A stretch of DNA of 64,000 nucleotides from Delphinus delphis. Taxonomy: Eukaryota; Chordata; Mammalia; Artiodactyla; Delphinidae. Of the stretch, positions 11,291 through 22,395 are shown piece after piece. The position numbers were made by a program, and so were the translations under genes. The stretch covers positions 11,866,680 to 11,930,679 of the forward strand of contig NC_082703.1 in NCBI RefSeq assembly GCF_949987515.2. Direction: 5' to 3'. The first letter of the stretch is position 1; every line of letters starts with the position of its first letter. Below the pieces are notes generated by a model that saw only the letters and a program-made list of their open reading frames with translations, was not told where the DNA came from and did no database searches.

Positions 11291-11964
11291 GTGACCCTTT
11301 TTAAAACTTCTGATGCAGAAAAGATGGGCAATGATGACATCTAATTGTAGTTCCCTTATCTCAGTTAAGAAGGATTCAGTACGTGGGTCCCTCTCCGTAA
11401 TTTAGTACTAACGTTAGTATCTATATTAGTTCAAATATTAGTATAATATTAATATGGTATACTTTATATTAATATCAGTACAAATATTAGTGATTTCATG
11501 TAGGAACTTTGCAAATTTTACATGTTCTGTTTGTGATGAAAATACAAATTATTTTCCCAAGAAACGTGCACACGGATCTTGGTGAAACTTGCTTGAGAAA
11601 ACTAGTTAGTCACAGTTTTGTATTTCTATTTTTTCCCCAAAGAGGAGGGAAAACCATTCAATGTATAACAAGTATCAATAAGCTTTAGGACTAGAACAAG
11701 GAATTTTACCAAGGGTCTTCTGGAATTTAATATGTAAATTTAAATCTTTACATTAAAAAATGTAAATTGATTTTCGGTAAATAGATCTGCATTTTAAGTG
11801 CTGCTAGGGTCATTTCTAGTTAAAGGATCTCTGGGGAAAATCCTTCTGAAAGTGAAGAATCCCTTTGCGCTATGAATCTTTCTACCTGAACAACCTGGTA
11901 AATCTACTGGGTGTATAATGAGTTTTCTTACTAGAGAATTCATTAATGGATAAGTGAGTTGTGC
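11291..11964. other. Unassigned, AT-rich
   Basis: Includes a TAGTAT/TTAATAT-rich patch at about 11400-11500 with repeated ATTAGTA motifs. I see no gene and no named repeat. Confidence 0.35.
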
Positions 11965-12040
11965 TTTACTATGGGATGGTGTAGTACATTGAATGGAATA
12001 CTGTTCAGCAATGAAAAGGACTAAACTACAGCCAGCATTA
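11965..12040 (+). mobile_element. Possible L1 3' fragment
   Basis: TTGAATGGAATACTGTTCAG followed by CAATGAAAAGGACTAAACTA resembles the sense end of L1 ORF2. It is very short, so the call is tentative. Confidence 0.45.
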
Positions 12041-13279
12041 CTTCCCCTAAGTAATCAGGGATGCTGCATGATCTCTAGTCTCTTTTTGGCTACATTGCTC
12101 TGCTAGTCTCCTGCTTCCTTCTGAAGACAAACTCTCAGCTCCCTATAATTTTGGTTTGAACATGGAGCTTCCCTAAATTCAGCTTCAGCCCTGACTGTCC
12201 ATGACCTTTCAGTTCAAATACCCATGAGCATCTAAGTGATTCAAACTCTCATTGTCACAATTCCAACTTCTCAAAAGCAAAAGTCTAATTGATGTTATCT
12301 AGTATTGGATATCCACAACCTGTCCTACAAGCTGTGCTGGGGGATGGTGTTTTTCAGGGGTGGTGGGTGGAACAATATCTTGAAAACAGCACTGTGGATG
12401 GGAAAGAGATGATTGTCAAATTTACTACAGATGCCATCTTTGCATCTCTGACTCAGGATCCCACACCCAGACACTCACCTCCCTGAAAGCCCCCTTTAAA
12501 ATCTATCTCCGAAAAGAACAAGACCTCAAATGGGACACATGTTCCCTGCTACACATTCTAAGTTCTAATTTAAGTCCAACTGGATAAATGACACCAGAAA
12601 TAATTGATCCCTTCAGAGAAAAGCTTCACTCTATTTACAAGGCTGTCTGATTCCCCAACATCTGCAACATATTAACCAAATCTCGATTTAATTCAGTAAC
12701 CTTAACATCACAAAAGAATCATATGTATAGTAACAAGCAGGGTAGGTGTTTTAATCATTGTGAATTACTCCTAATTGCCTTTGATCACTAGTTCCTTCCA
12801 TTGTCCTTAGTTAGGACTTGAAAAAAATTATACTTACATTATACTCAGCTTTAATAGGAATTCATTGCTGGGACTATTATCATTTCTCCTGAATCTTTCA
12901 GTGAAGGATGCATGAGGGCTTGAAGTATCAGAAATCACAATAATCCACTATCTACAAGGAAATTTCATGCACGTGTAACAGAACACTTCTGAACTCCCAT
13001 GCAGCCAGCCATGAGAACAGGGCAAATCTTGAGTTCCTTTGGGAAATTAAGGAGGTTCTTGACCTGAATGAATTCATTCTGGATTTCTAAGAGGCTTTGG
13101 GGACTTGTTTAAATGTTATCTGTTACTGCTTGTGATATTGAGCGCAGGATGGAGGCAAAGGAAAGGAAGAAAGAGAAAAGAGCACATGTGGGAGGGAAAG
13201 TCGTTCAACAAAGAGAAGAGGGGCAATGGGGAGAGAAAAGGAAATAGGCATAATTGAGGGGTGGGCAGTGAAAGATGGG

Positions 13280-13280
<1 letters not shown>
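12041..13280. other. Unassigned intergenic sequence
   Basis: About 1.2 kb in which I recognise no repeat family, splice-bounded exon or RNA gene. The purine-rich segment 13140-13250 precedes the CA repeat. Confidence 0.35.

Positions 13281-13325
<45 letters not shown>
13281..13325. repeat. (CA)n microsatellite
   Basis: About 22 uninterrupted CA dinucleotides. The Cys/Val and Thr/His repeat proteins predicted across it are not real. It is long enough to be polymorphic. Confidence 0.98.
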
Positions 13326-13329
<4 letters not shown>

Positions 13330-13645
13330 TCACCTGAATACATTCTAATGTGTATTTCCCATCAACAATTCACTTCAGTGTCTTGTACTCTCTTTGCTCC
13401 AAGTTGTTTTTCTTTTTATCCAAGTTTTAAAATGCTTTCAAAATTATTTTTAAAGGCTCAGAAGAGTAAGGACACTGCAAATCATAGTATCAAGGACCTG
13501 GAGTGGTTTGATTTGCCAGTGCGAATGCAGTAGTGTTTATACATCCACTAGTGTCTCTGATTTTGAGTTTTAGTCTAGTTTCGTTACTTAATAAAGTTTT
13601 TCTTGTATTGGAAATACAGGTACTTTTCTACAATACTAACATTAG

Positions 13646-13995
13646 TGCTACGGACTGAACGTGCCCCCCCCCCCCAAATTCACATGTTGAATGTCTAATC
13701 TCCATTGCAATGGTATTTAGAAGTGAGGCCTTTAGGAGGTAATTAGGTCATGAATGGCATTCATGCCATGATAAGAGACATGAGAGAGGTGATCTCTCTC
13801 TGCCATATGAGGATTCAGCAAGAAGGTGGCCATCTGCAAACCAGGAAGAGGGATCTCACCAGGGACCGGAACCGAATCAGCTGGGACCTTAATCTTGGAC
13901 ATCACAGCCTCCAGAACTGTGAGAAATAAATGTCTGTTGTTTAACCCACCAAGCCTACAGTATTTTGTTACAGCAGCCCAAAACAAGACAAATCA
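13646..13995 (+). mobile_element. MLT1-type LTR (ERVL-MaLR)
   Basis: Starts TGCTACGGACTGAACGTG, with AATTCACATGTTGAATGTC, GGAGGTAATTAGGTCATGA, GCAAGAAGGTGGCCATCTGC, CCTCCAGAACTGTGAGAAAT (AAATAAA follows, the polyadenylation signal) and a CAGCAGCCCAAAACAAGAC end. This is the order of an MLT1A-like MaLR LTR. A 12-C run at 13664-13675 is an expansion of the usual C tract. No internal retroviral sequence adjoins, so it is a solo LTR. Confidence 0.88.
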
Positions 13996-14387
13996 AGCAG
14001 CAGGAGCAGTAACTCCCAGCTTTTGGAGTTCCTCAATGTGGTGCTGATAGTTCACCACAGCTAACACTCAAGGCTCATTTGACCTTGTTCTTGGATTATT
14101 ACTGAGCACTTGTGCGCATGTGTGTACACACATGCATTTTTAATAGCTGACAATGACCAGGACGCACACAAATGGCCAAGGAAAGAGTTGCATGACAGTA
14201 AGCATAGATGCTAACCACGTAGTTAACAGAAATATAACTTGAATTCTCCCCACCACACCAAACTACTTTATCTCACTTCTTCACGAGACTATCTGGAAAT
14301 ACACTCAATGAGATTTAAGTCCTAAGCAGAAATAACATTGTGTCTAGAAAACATATTACCTTTACCTTTACGTTAAACTGAGGGTCT
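13996..14387. other. Unassigned intergenic sequence
   Basis: No named element recognised. A TGTGCGCATGTGTGTACACA patch at about 14112 is weakly GT-rich. Confidence 0.35.
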
Positions 14388-15157
14388 TGTCGTCATTATT
14401 CCATTGGGCCAGACAATGGTCAGGAAGGGGAAGGTTTATTCCTGAGAGCTGCCACCTACAAATTGGCACTTGCCAACTACCTCTGCAAGGATTAAACCAT
14501 GAGCTGCTGCAACTGCTGACTTTCAACACCCCCTGAAAGGAGTTCAGCGTGGAGAGCAGGAATGAGGCCCTCTGTGCTCTGGGAAAAACTGGCAGAACAG
14601 GTCTTCAGAGAGTTAGATATTTTCAGGAGATGATTTTAATGAGCCCAATTCTTGCATCTCCTCGTATCTAGAAAAGCACTAAAATCCCTCATGGTGTTCC
14701 TTCTCGTGTCTAGCAGTAATCTTCAGGAGACTAGCAGAAAACTTCTGCAAAAAGTATGTGCTTGATTACGTGTAATCCCCCTTCACCAAAATCACATATA
14801 TACTGGCCTTCCCACCTACCTCCTTGGAGCAGTTTCTCAGAACTATCCGAAATGCTTTCTCCCGGGCTATAGTCCTAATTTTGTCTCAAATAAAACTTAA
14901 CTCATGGGGCTTCCCTGGTGGCGCAGTGGTTGAGAGTCCGCCTGCCGATGCAGGGGACACGGGTTCGTGCCCCGGTCCGGGAAGATCCCACATGCCGCAG
15001 AGCGGCTGGGCCCATGAGCCATGGCCGCTGAACCTGCGCTCCGCAACGGGAGAGGCCACAGCAGTGAGAGGCCCGTGTACCGCAAAAAAAACCCAAAAAA
15101 ACAAAAAAACCAACTTAACTCATAACTCTCACATTGTGCATTTTTTTTCAGTCGGCA
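14388..15157 (+). mobile_element. MER41-like LTR (ERV1), split by a SINE
   Basis: CCATTGGGCCAGACAATGGT near the left end, CCTTGGAGCAGTTTCTCAGA and CCCGGGCTATAGTCC in the middle, then the polyadenylation region AATAAAACTTAACTCA and the end ACTCTCACATTGTGCATTTT with CAGTCGGCA. This order matches the MER41 group of ERV1 LTRs as I remember it. A CHR SINE sits in the AATAAA region. No internal viral sequence is visible beside it. A TTCTCAGAA palindrome (STAT-type site) lies at 14834-14842. Confidence 0.7.
14906..15111 (+). mobile_element. CHR-type SINE, short form, with target duplication
   Basis: GGGGCTTCCCTGGTGGCGCA head, body, then CGCAAAAAAAACCCAAAAAA tail. Flanked by an exact AACTTAACTCAT duplication at 14894-14905 and 15112-15123, which is itself part of the LTR, so the SINE landed in the LTR polyadenylation region. 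Confidence 0.97.
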
Positions 15158-16227
15158 GAGCCATGCTTAAAATCCATAAATACTATTAGGATATGTTTGT
15201 GAGGCAGAGAGACAGAGCTTGTCTTTTCTCATTCACAATCTATTAACCCAGGGAAAAGTTCACCTAGCTTTATCTTGGAAATCAGAAAAAAGCATGCAAT
15301 TTCAATATTATATAATAATATCATTCAATTTAAATGGAGACCAGAAATTGTCAGGGAGGAGCAGGCATTATGAGGGCACTGGGTTAGAGAAGGAAAGCTC
15401 AAAGTGAGCTCACTGTCATCGGAAAGATTTTTTAAAAGGGAGGATCAGAGCGAAAAGAGAAAAAAACAGGCAAAGAAATTAAAAAGGGACAAATTGGTAT
15501 GTTTGTGATTCAATCTAGGAGAGATGCAAAAACTGAAGCCAAATAGATATTGTCCCCATTAAGGAAGAAGTAATTGAAATGTGGTGAAAGTGGGTTCATA
15601 AAGCAAGAGGATTCTGCCATGTTCCCACATGAAACCAAAGCCTTATAGCTTAACTATTGGGATAAGATTGGAGAAGCAGCCTGGGGAATCACTCCCTCAG
15701 TCAACCCAAATTGAATAGAATATATTAAGGCTATTCAATGTTTTCCCATCTCAAGCTTACAACTTTCTCTGCATCTCTCATAATATAGTAGCAGTTTGAA
15801 GTAGATCTGAACTACTACAGAGCATCTAAGGAGTGTCATGATCAGAATTTGTTTCAGAGAAATGCCACGTTTTAGTTATGTTGTATTCCTACAGCTAGCG
15901 AAGTGGCACATAGTAGGTCAGTAAATGTTGAATCGTTGAGTAGTGCAGCAGATGCGGTCAGAGCTTTAATCTTTTCCTCTTACCTGCCTTGAGGTCACCA
16001 GCAGTTTCAGGTGTGACATCCCTTACTTGTTGAAGGCTTGTGTAGTGTTGTCATCTGGGCCCCTACTATTATACTGGTGGCAGCCCCCAGACGTTTCCCC
16101 GGAGCCAACGTTGTGCCTGGGCCACCCCCTTTTGGTTCTTATTATAATTGCAGGAAGAGAGAGGGAGCAAGCACAGAACTGGGTCCAGGGTGGGGTTCCT
16201 AAGGGCTTCCTGGTTTCACTTTTCGTT
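15158..16227. other. Mostly unassigned; possible L2/MIR end near 15905-15945
   Basis: GTGGCACATAGTAGGTCAGT followed by AAATGTTGAATC is like an L2 or MIR 3' tail. From about 16000 to 16200 the GC-richer sequence could be another LTR piece but no family is recognised. Confidence 0.35.
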
Positions 16228-16348
16228 TTTTTTTTTTTGGCTGCACTGTGCAGTATGTGGGATCTTAGTTCCTCCACCAGGGATTGAACCAGTGCCCCCT
16301 GACTTGGAAGCGCGGAGTCTTAACCGCTGGACCACTGGGGAAGTCCCT
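16228..16348 (-). mobile_element. Old short tRNA-derived SINE
   Basis: T-run, GGCTGCACTGTGCAGTATGT, GGGATCTTAGTTCCTCCACC and reversed head TTAACCGCTGGACCACTGGG. Flanks repeat CCTGGTTTCACT at about 16207 and 16346, a target duplication. Confidence 0.9.
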
Positions 16349-17340
16349 GGTTTCACTCTCGAGTGGCTAATTTCAAACATATAAGATCGGGAATTAGGGC
16401 TTTGGAAAAGAAAAGCCGGGACACTCCAGTAGTTAGTTATCTAAGTTACCCAGGGCTTTCTAAAAGGGACTTTCGAGGGTAGGGGCAGCCTGATTTCTTA
16501 CCTAGTCGTTTTGCTAGTAGCTGTGTCATCCAGCTGGCAATGTGTTTATTCAGGGTGGGTGTCTTTGCAACGGATACGTCAGCAATGAAACCAGTAATGT
16601 CAGGCACTTCACCTGCAGCTTCCTAGCATTTCTCTGCCTCAGTGCTTTCTGGCTCCAGGAGCTATTCAGCCCGGGCACAAAGTGCTGCAGGAAAAATGCT
16701 CAACTAAAGGGGTGCAGGAGTTAGTGGATAAAAACCCCAACTTCCTTGCTCCTGGATGAGACAGTTCTGAGGTGTGTTGTACACAGTCTCACCGCAGGTC
16801 CCCATGGAATAGAGAGAGCCGTTCCCACAGCGGTAAGCTGCTCAATCAGGAACGTTTATTAACTTTCCCCTCTTCCCTGTCTTATTTCACCTTACCTTCA
16901 ACAAGCTTCTCGGGATGTCCTCTGGGTAAACTACTTGCACCCAAGTCTTTATCTTGGGTTTTTTTTTGGGGGGGTGGGGGGCTTGTCGTTCAAAAACTAG
17001 AACTAAGTGCTAATAACCTATTAAGGCAAGTGACTTTCTCTTATTACTTCCCTGACCTTGCAATTCCGTTCACAGAGTCTATGACTTCTGGGTTCTAAAG
17101 TTATTAGTCAGGGATAAATGTGGCTTTGAATCCCAAGAGACAAATTCTGTTATTCATCAGAGCGAATAAAGACTGAATAATAATCAGATTCTGCTGGTTA
17201 TAAAGCCAAAGCAAGATATCCATTTATTAAAAACTTTTGAGAAACCTGAACACTAAGCTGTGTTGAACCAATCACTCATTTATAACTCATTTTCAAGAGA
17301 CTTGTATTAATACAAGTATTAATTCCCTATATAGACCCAA
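16349..17340. other. Unassigned intergenic sequence
   Basis: No recognisable element. A T8-G7-T-G6 run at about 16961-16981 is low-complexity. The frame 16772-17098 has no splice or family support. Confidence 0.35.
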
Positions 17341-17344
17341 CCTT

Positions 17345-17480
17345 TTCTCATCCAAATCACTTACCCTCTCTGCAGCTCAGTTTTTCTTATTTGTGAAATG
17401 GAGATAATCACCGGCTCCTTCACAAGGATGTTGTGAGGATTAATAAGTTAATGCTGGGAAGCATGTTTCTGCCTTAGACT
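17345..17480 (+). mobile_element. MIR fragment
   Basis: TCACTTACCCTCTCTGCAGC, TCAGTTTTTCTTATTTGTGA, AATGGAGATAATCACC and GGATGTTGTGAGGATTAATA follow the MIR core and 3' half. Confidence 0.75.
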
Positions 17481-17699
17481 AATGTTTCTATATAAATGCA
17501 AATGATCGCATTACAGCTAGGCTTCCATGTACAGATGCAATGACTTTTAGATCCTCTATTCTCTCGTAATAGAAGTCATTCTAATCTGAACACAGCTTAC
17601 TCAATTTTTTTTGTCCAAGAGAAAAAGCAGTCGTTGTGAAGGGTAGCTAGGAATGTTAGAGTCACTCCTAATACTTTTTCCCAGAACTGCTTGCTGTCT

Positions 17700-18130
17700 C
17701 CTAATTGCTCACTGGTTATGCGTATGCTGTCTCCTTAGCTACTTATCAGGTTATTCCTATATGGCCTCCTGTGCTCCCACGTGTTCCCATCACTCCTGCA
17801 GCCCTTTGAGTCTTATTTAAATAAGCTGTCTGCTTCTATTAAGAGAGGATCCTTCTATGTCTTAATTTTTCAATTCTTACAGAATTCCTCTTTCTCTTAA
17901 TTCACTCCTCTGAAGCCTGACTAGGTGGATTCTGGGCAGTGGTCAGAGAGGAGAGCAGTAAAGTCCCTAATATTCCTTTGATCAGATTATCCTCTGCATA
18001 AAACTTGGGCAACTCTCCATGATCTGCAGGATGATGTCCACACTCCTTAGCTTGGCACTCTGCCTAGCCCACTCCTAATCCTACGATAAGCCTCTTTCCA
18101 TCTTTCTCTGTCACCATCAACCTGCACAAA
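17700..18130 (+). mobile_element. L2 fragment
   Basis: AACTCTCCATGATCTGCAGG, ATGATGTCCACACTCCTTAG and CTCTGCCTAGCCCACTCC correspond to the sense L2 3' region (the 'opportunity to clear cheap tissue culture' of that LINE is long decayed: no ORF remains). The left part, from 17700 to 17970, is a weaker match. Confidence 0.55.
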
Positions 18131-18244
18131 GAGAAACCCCTTCTCTTTTCCACCTTACAGTTCCACCTTAGTCCCTTTTTATCCATTACTACCTGTGTGA
18201 CCTTGTACAAATTCTTTTCTAGCTTGAATTTTTTTTCATCTGCG

Positions 18245-18640
18245 TAGCATGGACATGGTACAAAATTCAAAAGATACAAGGGCTTCCCTGGTGGCGCAGT
18301 GGTTGAGAGTCCGCCTGCTGATGCAGGGGACACGGGTTCGTGCCCCGGTCCGGGAAGATCCCACACACTGCAAAGTGGCTGGGCCCGTGAGCCATGGCCG
18401 CTGAGCCTGTGTGTCCAGAGCCTGTGCTCCGAAACGGGAGAGGCCACAACAGTGAGAGGCCCGCGAATCGCAAAAAAAAAAAGAGATACAAAAAATGTAA
18501 AAGCAAACCTCCCCCCACGTTCCCTGCTCCTCAACCGCAGAGGCAAACATTGTCAGCAGTTTCTAATGAATCTTTCTGAATATATTCTATGCATACACAA
18601 AAGTATACACATAAATCCACAAAATAACTTGCTGGGGTTT
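18245..18640 (-). mobile_element. Old L1 3' fragment, antisense, split by a SINE
   Basis: Outside the SINE, TGGTACAAAATTCAAAAGAT, GCAAACCTCCCCCCACGTTC and ATATTCTATGCATACACAAA resemble the antisense 3' UTR of an L1M/ME element. Degenerate. Confidence 0.6.
18280..18482 (+). mobile_element. CHR-type SINE, short form
   Basis: GGGCTTCCCTGGTGGCGCAG head, GGGTTCGTGCCCCGG B box, tail of A's. Flanked by AGATACAA at about 18272 and 18485. Confidence 0.96.
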
Positions 18641-19225
18641 TGATTAATATTGCATCAAAGCCATAGATCAAGTTAGGAAGAACAAACATCTTGACAATAT
18701 TGCGACACTTTTCTTATCCATGTACATGGAATATTTTCTCCACTTATTGAGAGCTTTTTTGATTTCTTTCATCAGAGCTTTGTAGTTTTCCTCATATATC
18801 TCTTATACATATTTTGTTAGATTTATTCCTAAGTGTTTAATTTTGGGGGGGCTCATGTAAATGATTCTGTTTTAAATTTCAATTTTTAATTGTTCATTAT
18901 TGACATATAAGAAAGCAATTGACTTTTGTACATTAACCTTGTATTCTACAACCTTGCTATAATTGCTTATTAGTTCCCAGAATTTTTTGGTTGATTCTTT
19001 GGGATTTTCTACATAGACAAGCATGCCACCTATGAACAAAGACAGTTGTACTTCTTCCTTCCCATTCCATATACACATTTCCTTTTCTTGTCTTATTTAT
19101 TGCATTGCTAGGAGTTCCATTGCGATGTTTGTTGTTGTTTTTTCAGTACAATGTTGAATAGCAGTGATGGTAGGGGACACCTTGCCTTATTCCTGATCTT
19201 ATTAGGAAGGCATCTAGTTTCTCAC

Positions 19226-19614
19226 TGTATTAGTTTGCTAGGGTTGCTGTAGTAGAATACCACAGACCGGGTGGCTTAAACAGAAATTTATTGTCTCACA
19301 ATTCTGGAGGCTAGAAGTCTGAGATCAAAAATGTCAGAGGGTTGGTTTCTTCTGAGGTCTCTCTCCGTGGCTTGTGGATGCCTGTTTTCTCCCTATGTCT
19401 TCACGTGGTCTTCCCTCTGTACCTCTCTGTGTCCTAATTTCCATTTCTTATGACGATACCAATCATATTAGATTAGGGCCCACCTTAATGAAATCATTTT
19501 AATTTAATTACCCTTTAAAGACCCAGTCCCAAAATATAGTCACATTCTGAGGTACTAGGGGTTAGGACTTCAACATATGAATGGAGGGAGGGGAACACAA
19601 GTCAGCCCGTGACA
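19226..19614 (-). mobile_element. MLT1-type solo LTR with 5-bp target duplication
   Basis: Runs from TGTATTAGTTTGCTAGGGTT to AGTCAGCCCGTGACA, so it has TG...CA ends. Internal marks are AGAAATTTATTGTCTCACAA and ATGTCTTCACGTGGTCTTCC. The exact 5-bp CTCAC lies on both sides (19221-19225 and 19615-19619), the size expected for ERVL-class integration. It is in antisense orientation with no internal sequence: a solo LTR formed within an L1. Confidence 0.93.
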
Positions 19615-19654
19615 CTCACTATTAAGTATGACGTTAGCTGCTGGGTTTTTTTAA

Positions 19655-19855
19655 AATTAATTAATTAATTTGGTTGCACCGGGTCTTGGTTGTGGCAGGC
19701 GGGGCTCCTTAGTCACAGCACACGGGCTCCTTATTTGCAGCACATGGGCTCAGTTGCTCCACGGCGTGTGGGATCTTCCCGGACCAGGGATCAAACCCGT
19801 GTCCCCTGCATTGGCAGGTGGATTCTTTATCTACTGTGCCACCAGGGAAGTCCAG
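19655..19855 (-). mobile_element. tRNA-derived SINE in L1
   Basis: TTAATTAATTAATTTGGTTG tail, GGCGGGGCTCCTTAGTCACA body and reversed head ACTGTGCCACCAGGGAAGTC. The flanks share AGCTGCTG...TTTTT at about 19637 and 19854. Intermediate in length between the short and long forms. Confidence 0.9.
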
Positions 19856-19957
19856 CTGCTGTTTTTTGTAGATGTTCTTTACAAAGTTGAGGAAGTTGCC
19901 CTCTATTCCTAGTGTGTTAAGAGCATATATGTATATACTGTTTAAAATAACAGGCAT

Positions 19958-20167
19958 GGGGCTTCCCTGGTGGCTCAGTGGTTGAGAGTCTACCTGCCGA
20001 TGCAGGGGACACGGGTTCGTGCCCCGGTCCGGGAAGATCCCACATGCTGCGGAGTGGCTGGGCCCGTGAGCCATGGCCGCTGAGCCTGCGTGTCTGGAGC
20101 CTGTGCTCCGCAACGGAGAGGCCACAGCAGTGAGAGGCCCGCGTACCGCAAAAAAAAAAAAAAAAAA
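19958..20167 (+). mobile_element. CHR-type SINE, short form
   Basis: GGGCTTCCCTGGTGGCTCAG head, B box GGGTTCGTGCC, and a pure A tail of about 18 residues. Confidence 0.95.
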
Positions 20168-20221
20168 GTCCTCCTTTCTATTGCTTGAATAAAAGTATTG
20201 TGTTACTTTCTATAGCAGGGT

Positions 20222-21012
20222 CTTTGACATGCTGTTTTCTGTCTATGGAAGGCTCTTCCTCCTTCCTTTCCTCCAGGATATCCATTCATCTAATGTAGTG
20301 CATAGATTGAATTGTGTCCCCCAAAAGATGTGTCCAAACCAGTACCTGTGAATGTGAGCACGTTTGGAAATATCTTTGCAGATGTAATTAAGGATCTCGA
20401 GATAAAATCATCCTGGACCTAGGGAGGGCCCTAAATCCAGTGACTGATGTTCTTATAAGGGAAAGGAGAGAAAAACTTGAGATACACAGATAGAGGACAC
20501 CCAGAGGGGAGAAGGCCATGTGAAGATGGAGACAAAGATTTGAATGATGCAGCCGAAAGCCGAGGAACTCCAGGAGCCACCAGAAGCTGGAAGAGGCAAA
20601 TAAGTATTCTCCCTTTGAGCCTTCAGAAGGAGCATGTCCCAGCCAACACCTTGATTTTGGACTTCTGGCCTCCAGCAATGTAAGAGCATAAAGTTCTGTT
20701 GTTTTAAGCCACCAGGTTTGTGGTTATTTGGCAAGGTGGCTCTAGGAAACTAATACACCCAGATAATTTCAACTCACTCTGCAGGTCTCTGCGTAAATGT
20801 CACCCTAATATAGGTCCCCCAAATTAGGTCCCCCTAATACACAGCCTCATTGCATTCTTTTGTGGTGTTACAACAATTTTCATTGTATAGTTATTTGTGT
20901 ATTTCTTTGTTTTGTATCTACTTCTCATGTGGGGCAGGGCTGTATCAGTCTCACTCACTCTTGTATCTTCAGGCCCTGACACAATGCCTTGCATTAGTAG
21001 GTGCTCACTTCA
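20222..21012 (+). mobile_element. L2 element, split by an MLT1 LTR
   Basis: Left piece: TCTATGGAAGGCTCTTCCTC. Right piece, after the LTR: GCAGGTCTCTGCGTAAATGT, GGGCAGGGCTGTATCAGTCT, AATGCCTTGCATTAGTAGGT and the tail GCTCACTTCATTCATTC. The order follows the sense L2 3' end on both sides of the insertion. Confidence 0.75.
20299..20758 (+). mobile_element. MLT1-type LTR (MaLR)
   Basis: GATTGAATTGTGTCCCCCAA, GCAGATGTAATTAAGGATCT, AGAAGGCCATGTGAAGATGG, TTTGGACTTCTGGCCTCCAG, GTTGTTTTAAGCCACCAGGT and CTAATACA at the end. More diverged than the copy at 13.6 kb and closer to the MLT1C/D type. Interrupts the L2. Frames on both strands here are not genes. Confidence 0.85.
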
Positions 21013-21204
21013 TTCATTCACTTATTAATTATTCCGGAATGTCTACCGTCATTTTTTTTCAATTCTACCCATCCTTGATGGTATAGCTGCAAAGCATTTC
21101 CTTATTATTCTATACTACTGATGATCTAGACCTATAATATTATAATTACTTTTTCATGTGTATGTAATTTATCTCCCCATCTTCACTGCGAGGTCTTCGC
21201 ATTG

Positions 21205-21460
21205 CATTCACTCATTCATTCATTTATCCACCAACATTTAGTAAAAGCCACTCACATATAAGCTATAGCACTAGGCACTATTAAAGAGCCAAGGATAAGT
21301 GAGACGTAGGCTCTACATCCAAAAATCAGAGCCTTAGTTAGAGAGACAGAGCTAATGGTAATATATAAGGTGATAAGTGCCAAAGAAGAGGTAAAATGTT
21401 CAGGTAAATATTTAGCCAGAGAGAGCAGGAAAGTCTTTGTAAAGGTGGCCTTTAACCTGT
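21205..21460 (-). mobile_element. L2 fragment, antisense
   Basis: CATTCACTCATTCATTCATT, AGCACTAGGCACTATT, AATATATAAGGTGATAAGTG and TCTTTGTAAAGGTGGCCTTT follow reverse L2 3' sequence. Confidence 0.65.
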
Positions 21461-22346
21461 CTATCCTTCACCCCACCCCCAGCATCTCTTGTGTTAGGAG
21501 CAAACAAGTATTTGTTGGGGATGATGATGATAACTCCTTCAAGAGTTAACAATCATTTTTCAGGCACTATAGTTAAGTCATCTTCTTTGCATCATACTCA
21601 AGGCTTGGGAAGGAGTCAGAAGCAGATGCAACATAATACTCCCACCGCATCTCCAGTTGTGGAAAACTCAGTGACTCTGTAGGCTTCTTTGTCTGCAATT
21701 TTTCATCACAGTTTTATCAAGTATTCCTGAGGCTGAAGCAAGATATCCTCTAGCAACTTTATTCTACCCCTCTTTTTAACCTGTATCTACCTCTATTTTT
21801 GCATCCAGCACAACTATAGATCGTACGTATATGTGTTCGTATTATGTAACTATATATCGGTGTGCTTCCTCCACTCATTTGCAAGCTCAAGGAGAAGGAC
21901 TGTGCCTTATTCATCACTGTGTGCCTCTCCCCTGACAAAACGCTTGGCAAGTAACAGGTGTGCAGGATGTTTGAGTAGATAAATATCATTTAGTTAACCT
22001 TGCTCTGTTCCTGAAAGTTCTCATTCTGGATGATTCTTAAGCGTTGAACAGTTTTTTTAAGCTATGGTTATATGTGCAGCCATCTAAGGTGCCTGTAAAT
22101 CAGGCCTTAAACTGATGGGTGCTCATTAATCCTCAGGTCTATATCCACTGTTCTATTTGCTTTGTGTTTCTGTAAGTAGGCAAGGTAGACGTTCATCCAC
22201 TGTGAAGCAAAGGACAGAAATAGCTACACCCTTCCTTTATGATGCTAATATTAGAATGTGGACACATTAATCCTGATGGCAATTAAGTAATGGGGAATAC
22301 AAGCATGTGCCCAGAAGAAGCCTGCCAGTACTGAGGAGTCAAAAAG
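21461..22346. other. Mostly unassigned; L2-like tail near 21860-21985
   Basis: GCAAGCTCAAGGAGAAGGAC and TTATTCATCACTGTGTGCCT resemble the sense L2 3' end. Outside that I recognise nothing. A (GAT)n patch lies at about 21520. Confidence 0.4.
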
Positions 22347-22354
22347 CGCACACG

Positions 22355-22395
<41 letters not shown>
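22347..22395. repeat. (CA)n microsatellite
   Basis: About 20 CA units with small interruptions at each end (CACGCACCC left, CAAACACACG right). The predicted Cys/Val frame across it is artefactual. Confidence 0.97.

Larger units (their letters stand above)
18640..19930 (-). mobile_element. L1 ORF2-derived element, antisense, split by an LTR and a SINE
   Basis: Antisense RT-domain landmarks run in order: GGTTTTGATTAATATTGCAT, AGAGCTTTTTTGATTTCTTT, CCTCATATATCTCTTATACA, TTGATTCTTTGGGATTTTCT, CAGTACAATGTTGAATAGCA, then after the LTR TTAAGTATGACGTTAGCTGC, and after the SINE AAGTTGAGGAAGTTGCCCTC. The three pieces are collinear, so one L1 was cut twice by later insertions. Confidence 0.88.

Noticed and set aside
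13123..13343. Cys-Val repeat peptide
   Set aside because: It is a translated (CA)n microsatellite.
19958..20167. Target duplication for this SINE
   Set aside because: I could not find matching flanks of convincing length; the SINE call stands without it.
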